Shown one piece after another: positions 47,135 to 58,180 of a DNA stretch of 64,000 nucleotides (positions are counted from its first letter, which is position 1; the number at the start of each line of letters is the position of its first letter). Below the pieces are notes generated by a model. It had not been told where the DNA came from, did not search any database, and saw only the letters and a program-made list of their open reading frames with translations. The position numbers were made by a program, and so were the translations under genes. This stretch comes from Chlorophyllum brunneum (Eukaryota > Basidiomycota > Agaricomycetes > Agaricales > Agaricaceae): assembly GCA_963576785.1 (NCBI GenBank), contig OY756146.1, positions 2,351,018 through 2,415,017 on the forward strand. Direction: 5' to 3'.

Positions 47135-47507
47135 ATGGGGCACCCGGTGCATCCGTCCTCTCTACGAAACATTTCGGATTTCGACTGGCATCAATCCAAC
47201 AGCGGCCGTGACGAAGCTCAGGAGGTAAGTAGGTTCTGCCCGACCTCGGGAGACCCCAAACCTTTGATTTCTCCGTTACCAGGTGGCCCACTCAGTGTCC
47301 TGTGCTCGTCGGATCAGGACATGGACAAGTCCTATATTTACTGTGGCACGGAAAATGGATGCATTGGTCATCCGTCCCTCAAGTTCGGTCGATGGACGGG
47401 CGAAGACTAAACCAACCAGGAAGGTCCGACGTTTCGCACAATTACTTGTTTGGCGACTGTCAAACTCAGGGGTCGTGTCAAGTTCCGGTTTACTCTATCA
47501 CACGTAG
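47135..47507 (+). CDS. Doubtful small two-exon gene
   Basis: ATG 47135 (MGHPVHPSSL) leads to a GTAAGT donor at 47225 and a TTACCAG acceptor at 47282. The second exon stays open to the stop at 47507. It gives about 105 aa, basic, with no known motif. Its stop lies only 22 bp before the ATG of the FAD monooxygenase gene, so it may really be the upstream region of that gene. The good splice pair is the only support. Confidence 0.25.
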
Positions 47508-47529
47508 AAATGACCTCTCCCTCAACCTG

Positions 47530-49240
47530 ATGTCCTCCCAGATGGAACAGCATTCACTGGCACTCCATGTTGTTGTCGTTGGCTGTGGAATATCCGGTCT
47601 TTCTATTGCGTATGCACTTGGAAGAACTGGACACCGCATAACCGTCGTTGAGTTGGCTCCACTGCTGACGGATGTGGGAGCTGGAATTCAGATCACACCT
47701 AGTACGTTCTCCTCTCATCGCGCTATCCAAGTGCTTATGTATTGTTGTAGACGTTTCGAGAATACTCATGCGATGGGGGTTAGGCCCTCACCTCCACAGG
47801 TCAGGCGTTCAACCCACCAATATAGCTTTTCGCCGGTGTAGGCGCTTCTACCTGAGGCTTCAAACTTCAAAGATCGCTCACGCAGTCGTAGACGAGGACG
47901 ACAACCTTATTGGAATGAACGCCCTTGGAGATAGGTTGGAGCGAGAATTTGGAGCCCCTTACTGGAATGTCCATGTAAGCCTCACAATGAAAGTCAAAGT
48001 GGAATGTTTTGACAGCATCGCCTACGTAGCGAGCGGATCTCCTTCAGATGCTATATAATGCTGCGAAACCCTACCTGAATGTAATTCAAGACCGTGTCAT
48101 CTCTGTATCAACTCTACCCAATGGTTCGCCATCCGTTTCAACCGAAACTGGTCTAGTTATACAAGCAGACCTCGTAATCGGTGCCGACGGGATCAAGAGT
48201 ATCATCCGCCCGTTCATCACGGCCCAGAAAGACCGACCTAAGCCTACTGGCGAGCTAGCATACCGCGTCGTCATTCCTACAGACACACTCCTGCATGACC
48301 CGCTTCTCCGACCGTTGGTTGAAGATCCCGGAGTCACGATTTGGATGGGTCCAAATCACCATGTCGTCGGATACTGTGTGGTACACTCTTGAACTCCTCA
48401 CATTATCCACCGTTAACACTTGTCTCAATAGAGCGCGAAGAAATTGTATAACCTCGTTTTGATACGTCCCGACGCTGACTCTGAAGAGTCTTGGTCAACC
48501 GAAGCAGAACCTGAGGAGATAAGAGCAACCTACGAGCACTGGAGTCCGAGGTAAGTCGCAAGGTGGTCTGAGCGGTTTCACGATCACTTCATTTTACTCA
48601 TGTTAGGGTGACGAAACTCGTATCCCTCATCCGGCAGGGCACGAAGTCTCGCCTGGTCGTCAGAGATGCCCTTCGGACTTGGGTGCATGCCAACGGCAGG
48701 GTTGCGCTTATTGGAGATGCTTGTCACTCTATGTTGGTATGTGAACCGAACTTTATCACAAATGACACGCTAACTGCGGACTGCTCAGCCGTCAGTGGCA
48801 CAAGGGGCAGCGATGGCTGTAAGTCATTCTAGCTTTTGATCGCTCCGCAACTAACCGTTACTTGACGACAGGTGGAAGACGCCGCTGTCCTAGGCGCCCT
48901 CCTATCCAGTATCACATCTCATTCACAAATACCCGATCTCCTCAGAGCTTACCAATCCCTGCGAATGTCACGCACAAAGGACGCACAACTAGCTGCTCAG
49001 TCGAACTGGGGAGTGTTCCACCTGCCTGATGGTCCAGAACAGCGAGCGAGAGATAAAGCGATGCAGGAATTAATGCAAGCAGAATCCCAGCTCGGTAGCC
49101 AAGAAGAGCGGGACGGAGAGGAAGAGACGGGAGATAGACTCAAGGCACGGATATTATATTCTTACGATCCCTATCAGGCAGTAGATGAATGGTACAGGGC
49201 AGGAGGATATAAGATATATCAACAACGGACAAAACTTTGA
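47530..49240 (+). CDS. FAD-dependent aromatic-ring-type monooxygenase (salicylate hydroxylase-like)
   Basis: Class A flavoprotein hydroxylase (PHBH fold) using NAD(P)H and oxygen. Eight exons, about 460 aa. The dinucleotide-binding start is LHVVVVGCGISGLSIAYALG (GxGxxG). Then come VGAGIQITPNVSRIL, the RADL motif after the third intron, the DG motif in LVIGADGIKSIIR, and the GD motif in GRVALIGDACHSMLPSVAQG with AAMAVEDAAVLG. The last exon runs to the stop at 49240 with YQSLRMSRTKDAQLA. All three FAD/NAD(P)H motifs are intact. No signal peptide. It precedes the arsenic fusion gene on the same strand by 691 bp. Fungal members hydroxylate salicylate or related acids or act in secondary metabolism, and the actual substrate is unknown. 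Confidence 0.88.
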
Positions 49241-49931
49241 AATCAGTTCATATTACATCGTATATACAATTATGGGTCCTTGTGAAAAATCGGCGGGTTT
49301 GCGATTGCTGACGAGCATCGTGGTCATGGTGACGTTGGTGGAAGGATTCAGAGGGTCGTGATTGAAGGGACTTCAATGACGTACAGGGCTATCGAGAATA
49401 AAAAGGGATGAACCTGGTACCCTCCAATGCCACCTCAGAAGGTAGGAATGCTGCTCCCTGAGTTAAAGAAGTCACATTTATATTGACCCGCGATATTCCG
49501 TTATTTTGTAACGGCAAGCGGATTTTCCGGAGTAGTCACGACTACTAGTGTTGACCGTCGTGGGGTATGTCTAGGTAAGCCATTGGTGAAATCGAAAGTG
49601 ACCCGGGATCGTGGGTCAGGTTAAATAGCCGTGTCAACCCAACCCTGGATGACTTTGGAAGTCATGGAATGGAAGAAAGTACAAGAGGTATACCAGCGTC
49701 GTGTTTATACATACAGTATGACCCAACAAGTATAATGCCCAGTTTGAGCTCAACTATGGACTGTCACCATCAGTCAAAATAATAGAAAATTTGGTATATA
49801 TCGACCTTGAACTTTGTATATATGTTTTCCTGACAAACTTATTACCGCTTCGCATTGTGACAAATAAGGCAGGAGTGTGATTGGTTTAAGGCACTCCCAC
49901 GCTTCAGTTACTCTAATACGTCAATATCGCG
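49241..49931. other. Intergenic, promoter of the arsenic fusion gene
   Basis: No coding frame. A TATATATC/TATATATG AT-rich stretch lies at 49795-49822, about 110 bp before the ATG. Confidence 0.45.
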
Positions 49932-51619
49932 ATGGCCACTTCCGAAGATATCACGAAGGTTGTTAATACTGTCTATAGCGAGCGTGCTCGGAATGGAATA
50001 GATTCCAACTGTATGCACGTGGGCCATGGTTTTTCTTAACTCTTGACAACCTTTTTCTAGATTCGACCACAGTCGCTTCCGCGGCCGGGTACTCAACGGA
50101 ACAGCTCGCTAGCATACCCGCAAGCGCAAATCTTGGCCTGAGCTGTGGAAACCCAGTTGAGGGTGCAGCTCTCCAGGCGGTAAGCCAGACTCTTCCCAAA
50201 CTCCGGACGTCATCAAACAGTAGATCAGGGTGAAGCAGTCCTGGATCTTGGTTCTGGGGGAGGCCTTGACGTCTTTTTGGCCGCCGATCAGGTTGGATCG
50301 ACGGGCATAGTCGTTGGTCTGGATGGATCCAAGGTGCGCACAATCCCAAAATCGCCGTATAAATTGCCATCTGACGTTGTACGTAGGACATGGTCGACCT
50401 CGCGCGACGAAACGCGAAAACCAAGGGAGTGACACCACCTCATGTGGCGTTTACCCAGGCATCGCTTGTGGAGGAACTTCCCATAGAATCATCATCCGTT
50501 GATTGCATTCTTTCAAATTGTGTGTTGAATCTCTTACCGGATGCTGGGAAAGCATCTATCCTGAGAGAGGCCTATCGGGTCCTTAAACCTGGAGGAAGGA
50601 TTCATCTTAGCGATGTGGGTGCGACCAGGATTTTGGCTTTAGCGTCTGGCTTATTTTATTTTCACAGATTATTGCGATCCAAGATATTCCAAGTGAAATC
50701 AAGAATGACGTGGTTTTCCATGTGAACTGCGTCTCGGGGGCTATCTCTAAGGGAAAATATGAGAATCTTCTACGGAAAGCCGGTTTTGCGGGTGCGTCGT
50801 CATTGCCTCGCTATTTTCGACTTTTTCCGACGCACTCTTTTACAGATATCTCGCTGTCGAATTCCGGGAGCGATATCAATCCTTGCTGTTCCGGATTCTC
50901 CCAGTCCCAGAAACACAATTCTCGCAATGTCCAACTGCATCCTACCGATGGATCCGATGCCAGATCCTCTTTCGATAGAAATAAATTTGTTGGCATGTCT
51001 TCTTACTTTGAAAGAAATATTATCGCCCGCCTAATACTTTCCGAAGCCTCACATCAGATATCAGCCCGCAAGCCACGGAGTCCCCAGGAGGATATCTCTC
51101 ACACGGTTCTCAAGCAATGGTGGGATGCGTATCCTCCTGTCAAATCATCCCCGGAAGCAATGACTGCGGAGGAAGTGGCTTCGCTTATTCGTGATCCAGC
51201 GAAGAGTATGAAGGATTTCACTGTCGTGGATGTTCGCCGAAATGATCATGCGGTGAGACCTGTGTACGACTTCATCTGATAATGCTAAACCGATATCGGC
51301 AGGGTGGTCATGTCCGAGGGAGCCACCAATGCCCCGCCCAATCTTTTTATGACGACGCCGCGACATACTTTGAAAGATTCAAAGACAGCGAGAAGGTCAT
51401 TTTCTATTGTCAGAGTTCCAATGGTCGGGGTCCACGGTGCGCGGGCTGGTGAGTTGAATGACTGCGTTCGGATACTAGCTGGCAGCTGAAGCACATAGGT
51501 ATCAAGATTATCTCGACTCAAGGGGACATAACTCCTCAAAGGCGTATGTTTTGTCTGGGGGTATTAAAGGGTGGATGGCGTGGTTCAAGGGCCACGACGA
51601 CTTGGTTGACTATGACTGA
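49932..51619 (+). CDS. Fused arsenite methyltransferase and Acr2/Cdc25-type arsenate reductase (rhodanese)
   Basis: Single reading frame of about 443 aa over eight exons. Residues 1-240 are an As(III) S-adenosylmethionine methyltransferase. The SAM site is [16 protein letters not shown] with a second acidic strand GLDGS. There are four Cys positions like those that bind As(III) in the family (SCGNP at about 55, DCILSNC at about 142 and 146, VNCVSGA at about 198), then [12 protein letters not shown] and a CC pair near 235. An open linker joins it to residues 310-443, a rhodanese/Cdc25-fold domain like fungal arsenate reductases. That domain has [30 protein letters not shown], the active loop [15 protein letters not shown] (Cys-x5-Arg, Cys about 391) and [13 protein letters not shown]. 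In my model no stop lies between the two parts. A 66-nt intron may exist in the linker (about 50989-51054) and would keep the frame. Confidence 0.88.
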
Positions 51620-52550
51620 TCTATCGCTTAGTATTTGATTCATAGGAGGTAGACCCCCGGTTAGTAGGCGTCTCTGGGAGAAAGTTATGCCATTCAACTT
51701 TTGCCACCTGTGCAACATTAACCTAGTTGCTGTTTGAGGGAGTAGCCCGCAGTGCGACAGCGACACAGCCGAACAACAGGAGCATCTTCCCGATGGAGAA
51801 ATCTTTGCTGAGCAGTCACTGGCGTTAACAGCTGCCCCGCCTCAGCGTTAGACCAACTGCGTTGAATTGCGTATTTTCTCACCGATGTTTGCGGTTGCAT
51901 GTTTCTCTAAGACTCGCGCTTGACAGTGCCTGGTCGGCCTTCAGTACATGGGAGAGTATCCTTGTCCTTGCAGGCTGCGTGGTACTCAAAGAATACAGCA
52001 CCCTCCACGATGAGAGGATGAGCCAGCTTTTCAGTATTTGGACCTGTTAGCACTTGGAATGCAAATGCTGTTGAAACTAATTAAAATAAAGTGGGTAGCG
52101 GCTACTTCGGCGGATCCGGGGAACTCTGACTCGGAAGTACTCAGAAGAAGCTTCTGCTCGTATTCGGATGACGCTCTCATGGACCTTAGAATGGCGCAAG
52201 CTGCGACCTAACGTCAAAAAGTTCAACATACATCAAGGGTTCACAATATCCCACGGTTGCACCTAAGCTATTTAAGGCCAATACCGCCATCACGTTACAC
52301 TTCTGTGCATGCTTATTGGCCTATTATGGGTATCCCGCTCAGGCGGTGATTCTCATTGTAGTCCTGTTTTGGGAAGGAGGGCGGGTGACTCGGATACCAC
52401 CTTCTGGCCCATTGCGATCGAAATTTCCGACAGCTCAATGAGCTTGTGCGACCGAGGCTCTCTATTTAAAGGATCCCGTCCCGCCATGAGGCTCAACTCA
52501 GGTTCCCCCCCCTTCCACAATTGGTAACTGACTCGACAGGTGAAGATATA
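51620..52550. other. Intergenic, no gene identified
   Basis: 3' region of the arsenic gene and promoter of the DUF6699 gene. The frames on both strands show nothing I recognise. An 8-C run lies at about 52505. Confidence 0.5.
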
Positions 52551-53152
52551 ATGTCCTACGCGTTCTACTCTGCCAACCACCTCCCTTCTCATGTCTCTCC
52601 CGGTTCTCCTGCGTCATCATGGGGTACTGTGTCCACATCTACGCCCATGTTCATTAATGGAGGTATGTATATTCCCTTGCTCCCCTTGAGGCAACATGCT
52701 TCGGTGTAGCGCTGTCGTTTATTGATGCGTTGATAATTATAGTGAACACTACTTTTGGAGTCAGGCACTCAATAGATATATGCTCACCACCCATGCTCTC
52801 GTCAGAGAACCGTGAGGAACAAGCCTTTACACCTCCACTATCAAATATTATGCTCCAATCTGGACCTCAGGGCGAATGGCTAATGCAGGTACAAAATCCT
52901 AGTGGCATCACTGTACAAGACCTTTGCACTGGAGTTGTCGACCTGTATTACAAGATTCTTAACCAAAACGAAACATACAACTTACCAAGCAACGTCATGG
53001 CTGTTGTTCGTCATTCGGCAAGCCTCAGGCAGCAAGCTAATCCTGGAAGCGGTAACAGGCTACAAAGAGTTGACATGCTTGTCGGCCATACCAGAATTCG
53101 GTCCGTCCAACTGAGCCCGGACCGTACCCGGTGCCATGTATATATGAAATGA
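52551..53152 (+). CDS. DUF6699 protein, two exons (M)
   Basis: Start MSYAFYSANHLPSHVSPG. Exon 1 ends at FING before GTATGT (52663), and exon 2 begins after AATTATAG with VNTTFGVRHSID. About 180 aa. The C-terminal domain has the standard order for DUF6699: GEWLMQVQNPSG, ITVQDLCTGVVDLYYKIL, a helix with MAVVRHSASL, and NRLQRVDMLVGHTRIRSVQL, ending CHVYMK. The R-V-D-x-L-x-G-x-x-x-x block is characteristic. The N-terminal part is Ser/Pro-rich. Its 3' end faces that of the next DUF6699 gene 339 bp away, so the pair converges. Unknown function. Confidence 0.75.
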
Positions 53153-53491
53153 GCCGATTGAACAAGGATACCGGATCCAGCACTGGTACAACCCTTCTGT
53201 CCACCCATCTCATCTCTGCTGTGTTGGGACTCGTGTCACCTGTAGTTTTATTTGCGTGTTTGTATTGTATTCACCCCACTTGTTGTAGCGCATCGGACAT
53301 TGTTTACGAGATCATTGTAGCATACTAACTGTATGTAGCTTACATCCCCCACTCCAACGTAATCGGACAAACATCAACGTGAAATGCAAGTAAGATCAAA
53401 GCACAACTTTACCCAAACGAAAGAGTCCCCAAAGTAACATATGCATACCGGACACAGCTAAACCCATGTAGAAAAGAAAAAACGGAACGCC
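53153..53491. other. Short intergenic stretch between convergent DUF6699 genes
   Basis: Holds two 3' ends. No other feature. Confidence 0.5.
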
Positions 53492-54894
53492 TCAGGGGCG
53501 GGAAAACACGAGTTTACCAACCGTTATGGGTTCACCACCCAACTTCTCTGACGCGATCTCAATACCGACCAGCCTTGTCTTCCCTCCAAGAAAATCAACT
53601 CTCCGTACACCAGCCCCCCAACCCCCACCCATGTCCGTGCATCGTTTTTCATAAGCCCTCGTTGCCTTCCGTTGTGCTCGACTGCCGTTGCCGAGTGAAT
53701 CCCATTCTCCTTGCGTGATGCGGGCTGATAGGGTGGTATGAATGGCTTGAAGGACATCAAGGTTCGTGACAGCTTCCGGGAGTCCACTGGAGCTACTGGA
53801 ACTTGATCTTGGCCTTCCGGGAGACGTGGAACTTCCGATATAGAACCTTTTGCCTGACGAACGACCAACACTGCCGGTAATCACAGGGTCGCTGCCAGTT
53901 GTAGCGACGATTTCCCAAGGGAGTTTGTCGCACTTGAGGATGAAGCGGCCATAAGTCGGGGGCTCCGTAGCGGATTGAATAAGCGTGCAGGGTGGAATAG
54001 GTGAATGGGTGTGACGGTCCACAACAGTTCGCGTAGACGGAGGGAATATGACGTCAAATGAAATGGGAGCCCGTTGGATACGGCCGTAGCTCAAGAGTGG
54101 ATGCATATGAACTGGTGTAGGGCGATTGGGATTCTGGAAAGAAACGTGTGCGTCTAGATGGTGTTAAATTTCGTCAAGATGTGGTGAAAGATGAGGATCA
54201 TGACGTACGACGACCATGCTTTGAATTATCTCCACTTTGCGCGCCGTGTTTGAGCACTGACCTTGGCTCGTGGGTTGTTGATTGAGTTGTGACACTACCG
54301 GAACTCGAATTCCGTGATGGAGCATAGCGTAGGCCGTGATTCGTCGAATAGATGGACTGGTTAGATGACCGAGCACTTCCGAAGGAATTGGTAGGGTTGA
54401 ATGCCGGGCGCTGTGTCAATGCAGCTGAAGGAAGGTAGGATGAGATGTTGTTCAGCAAGGTAAAGGAGAGGCCTACGTCGGTCTCCTGCCTTGTGACTAG
54501 ATGTTCGGTACAGAGGTACCTTTGAGTTCGCTCCGTCCAGGGAATGACTAGTGTGGTGGGTCGGTATATGAGGGTGCCCGCTGTGACTTCGTGTGGTTGC
54601 GGAGTCCTTGAAGTTATAGCGTAATGGTGACGGTGCATTAGCCCGAGCAGCGGTAAAGCTGTTACTTCGTTCGCGAGAGGTTGTCTGGATGGGTGCGGGG
54701 GGAACGCGTCCAGGCTCTGCGTATAGATATTTGAAGTGCTTGGACTTGGTTGGCGAGGAAGTCGTAGCAGACTCCGATCGTGAACGGGAGCCCGACTTGC
54801 TACCCCTACCAGAGGATGGTGACGTGTCGACGTGGCGGGAGTTCGACTTGGAGGAGTCGCGACCCCAGAAGATGCTTCGTAAATAGGACGCCAT
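53492..54894 (-). CDS. DUF6699 protein with disordered N-terminus (N)
   Basis: Start at 54894 (MASYLRSIFWGRDSSKSNSR). The first 150 residues are Ser-, Arg- and Thr-rich. The last exon, after TCTTTCCAG near 54135, is the best-conserved DUF6699 domain in the window: MHPLLSYGRIQRAPISFDV, PPTYGRFILKCDKLPWEIV, LDVLQAIHTTLSARITQGEW, a helix ending ATRAYEKRC, and VRRVDFLGGKTRLVGIEI with the R-V-D-F-L-G-G-K-T-R block. The middle exon(s), about 54240-54425, read in another frame (RPAFNPTNSFGSARSSNQSI), so an intron joins them. A GTACCT donor at about 54522 with a GACACAG acceptor keeps frame, but the last junction is not settled. Total roughly 400 aa. Function unknown. Confidence 0.75.
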
Positions 54895-55736
54895 TGGGTC
54901 GAATGTGGACAAGTGAGTCGATGTATTGACACCACCAGTGCATTTTTATAGCCAAACTGCAAAAGTCGCTCATGAAGGTGGGAGACAGAACGAGGCGAGG
55001 CGAGGATCTCGTAACACCAGGATGTGCACAATCAATTCTAACGCAGGGAGCCGCGGGAAAGCCTGCTTGCGGCCAGAATCACCACTCGTTGGTGAATGAA
55101 GAACGTCGGGCTATTTTCACAGCATCGACCATCGCGGCCATACATTTCGGTTTACCAGACTTCACGATTGGACCAGGGATAGCCGAGTTACGGACTTCTT
55201 GTAAGTGTTATGATGTAAAAAGGTGCTATGAATGGTCCAATGATCCCCAACGTAGATGAAAGGGTGTAGAGAGATGCAAGGGTTCTCGTGCAAATACCAA
55301 AGAGGACACGCTGTGATCGCGCCCCTGGTAGTGAGGACCCTGAAAAGTTATGTCCGTTTGGGTGTTTCTCGTTCTGAGTGACAACTGCTCGGGCGCAGAA
55401 GTCTTCCTTGCGACAGTGCTGAAAACGTTGCCTGCTACCGCAGTGATATGGTATACTAGGATTGCTCACTGACAAAGGAGGAGAACGTCTTGCGATGTTG
55501 AAAGGGATGCCGAGCGACAGGGTCGGCCACGCCTCGAAGAGGCCCGTGGTCCCCCTCGTGTTATGGCTATGATGTACAAGTTGAGTAATCGCGCCTGCGG
55601 TCCTAGTGGATTTTGTTGCCAAATCTTCCTGGAAGACTGGTTCAATTCGACGTGTCAACAAAGTCCGACAGAAAAGGGGTTTGGAAACCGTTATAATAAA
55701 AATACATTTGTATTCTTCCTTTATGTACTTCAGATA
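54895..55736. other. Intergenic, no gene identified
   Basis: Promoter of the DUF6699 gene N and 3' region of the GH30 gene. A minus-strand frame at 55188-55661 shows no motif. Confidence 0.5.
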
Positions 55737-58180
55737 TCATACTGTCGTCATGTTGAATTTGGCCCCTGAACCATCTGCAAACCCAGAGCCAGCAGGCGCA
55801 AACCACCACAACGTTGTAACACCAACAGGGAACGTATATGTCGCCTGGAGTTGAAACGACAACAGTCAGCCAAGGGAAGAGGTGATGTAAAACTCAGACT
55901 CGCCTGCATTCCACGGAATTCGATGGTCGTTCGAACAGGGGTCGGGTTCCAATTTCCGTTGGTATTATCGTCCCCTGGATGTTCAGAAGCGCGCAAAGAC
56001 ATCAATGAAGGCCTGAAATGAAGGTACGTCGTTTCTACTTACAGTTAAGAACAACGATGGAGTAACGCAGCCAGTCGCTGGATGAGACTCTGCCCGTTAC
56101 GAAGGCCGAGACTCGTAGGGCCCAAGAGAGAGATCCTCCTACACTCACTCCTATGCGTTGTCCGAATGGACCACCATTGTCTTTTGGAATGACGGCTTTA
56201 GATGCCTGAGCCATAGCGTAAACTACGGCGGGTCGTTTCAGGTTCAACACCCGAGCTTCGAGGTAAGATGTAAAAACGTACACTCTTGATTCAAACTATA
56301 GCTCCCATCCGAATTGACTGTAACAAGAGGTCGACATCCGGCACCACCACAACTGTTTGTACTTGGCAACTTGGGATTACCACTGCCGTCTAGAGCGATG
56401 TTCCACATCAAACCCTGTCGACAGGTGTGAAACTACATTCCGAATATGAGGTACGAGAGACCTACGCTTCGAGATCCAAGAGATATACTCCCAACCCACC
56501 TGAAGGTCGACGTTAGGAAGCAATATTGGCAAAAAGTCAATCTGCGTACAAGTTGTCGAGATACCACTAGGAAACGTGTGAGATGAAATCTAAAACGCTT
56601 CGCGGCAGAATCAACGCACTTTGATATCGCTCCACCAGTCGGAGCCGTAGGTCCCACTACACTCAGTAAAGTAGATTTCCTAAACTTGATTGAGAGGAGG
56701 ATTCCACAGCTGGCGAAGGAAATGAAAATACCTTTGATGGGAATGAGTTGGAGAATGAGCCTTGGTTCGTGTACGATCCGGCATAGCAATGGAATGCAAC
56801 ACCAGCAAAGGCATTACCATCATCTTGCATCTACAAAGGGTTCGGTTAACGTTCGGTGAAACAAGACGTATAGGAGGTGGCGCACCAGCTGAACAGGATA
56901 TTGACCAGCTGTATCCCAGTTGTGCTGTTAGAACGAGAAGCGAATCAGGAAGGTGTATTGGCATGGGTGTGGTAACGTGCACCTCGTAGCCAACAACTTT
57001 CACGCCAGAGAAGCCATTGTTGTTCAACAAAGTTCGAAGAGCTGCTCCAATTTGGCCTTCAACCTGGGGCGTCATTGTACATGTTGGATACGTTGGATTG
57101 CTGTTCTGCGGTTCGTTCTATTCAAAAAGATTAGTCAGATCTAGACTACAGCTTTGAAAGGGTTATGCACCTGGATGCTTATAGCATAAATGGGAATGCC
57201 CTGATTTGTGAATCCCTGAACGGCCTTCAGGAGGTAGTTGGGATCTAACAATAGTCAATACTACATATTGATAACATCTCATGGGATTGGACTCACAGGC
57301 GCTAACCATGTCAGATCGGAGGGAGCCGCCGTTCATTGTTCCACTCGACTTCATCCAAGCAGGCTATCGAAACGTGAGCGACTTGTCAGGCTCATCGATT
57401 GAGAAGGACTTACCGGTGACCAAGGAAGAATATGAACCTTGACATACCGATTGACCGCTTTGATATCTTTCAGAACGCTGAATACATAGGATGGGACTTT
57501 GTTGATGTTAAAGTTGGAGAAACTTGTGTCTCCGCTTGTGTCGTCTAGGCTGTAAACTGAAACGAGTGTCAATATACGAGAGGAATTGGTGAAAGGGGAC
57601 GTATTAGACCAGAAGCAGAGAAATCTGAGGCGCCGATGGGAACACGGATATAATTGAGACCCGCTGCGTTAGCACCATCGGTAGGACTAAACATATAATT
57701 CAGAAGATTGTGATAATTCGTCGGATTGCGAGTCTATGATTGTAAAGTGAGCAAATCATGCTTCAGGGGCACATAACGCTTTGTTCATACCTTGAGGTTA
57801 TTCAAAGTCAACGCAGACGAATCAGCTACGAGATGTACAGATAAGATATGGGAGGGAAAATTTTAGTGAACTTGTCACTTGCTGAGTGTTGCGCCGAATC
57901 CAGCCATGGGTTGGAATACGGATGCGTCATTAACGACGATATCGGCATCGCCTATGGACCCAGGAGATACAAAGTTAATCGGGTCAGTTCCAGCGGAATT
58001 CGGGCCGACGGATGTAAACAATTTAGAGCGGTCCCAAGTCGTTTGCCACTACGACACAAAGTTAACAATGGTGTGGCTGGGTTGAGCAGAAGGGAAGAAA
58101 CCACTGACAATATCCCAGATTTGTTGGGAATAAGCTAGTGAGACGAATAGGAGTAAAAAGAATATTCTCGAGTGAGCCAT
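55737..58180 (-). CDS. Secreted GH30 glycoside hydrolase, endo-beta-1,6-glucanase-like, 17 exons
   Basis: Cell-wall glucan hydrolase, retaining mechanism, (beta/alpha)8 barrel with a side beta-sandwich. The signal peptide is MAHSRIFFLLLFVSLAYSQQ. Motifs: IWDIWQTTWDRSKLF, MAGFGATLTDSSALTLNNL, INYIR-like GLNYIRVPIGASDFSAS, VKVHILPWSPPAWMKSSG, and YAISIQNEPQNSNPTYP with the acid/base Glu. Then HNWDTAGQYPVQL, AFAGVAFHCYAGSY, and EIYFTECSGTYGSDWW with the nucleophile Glu. After that come GLMWNIALDGSGNPKLP and the sandwich QASKAVIPKDNGGPFGQRIG, ending FAPAGSGFADGSGAKF. All junctions join in frame and both catalytic Glu are present. About 480 aa, the usual length. Two introns use GC donors (57877-57882 and 55898-55903). 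It may serve wall remodelling or mycoparasitism. Confidence 0.9.
55898..55903 (-). other. GC splice donor (GCGAGT) of the last GH30 intron
   Basis: The join FRGMQ to ATYTFPVG needs a cut before GCGAGT, with acceptor AACTCCAG (intron 55845-55903, 59 nt). The nearby GT in GAGTCT would break the frame. Confidence 0.6.
57877..57882 (-). other. GC splice donor (GCAAGT) of a GH30 intron
   Basis: The join after GFGAT requires a cut before GCAAGT, with the acceptor CTCGTAG ahead of DSSALTLNN. No in-frame GT donor is available. Confidence 0.65.
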
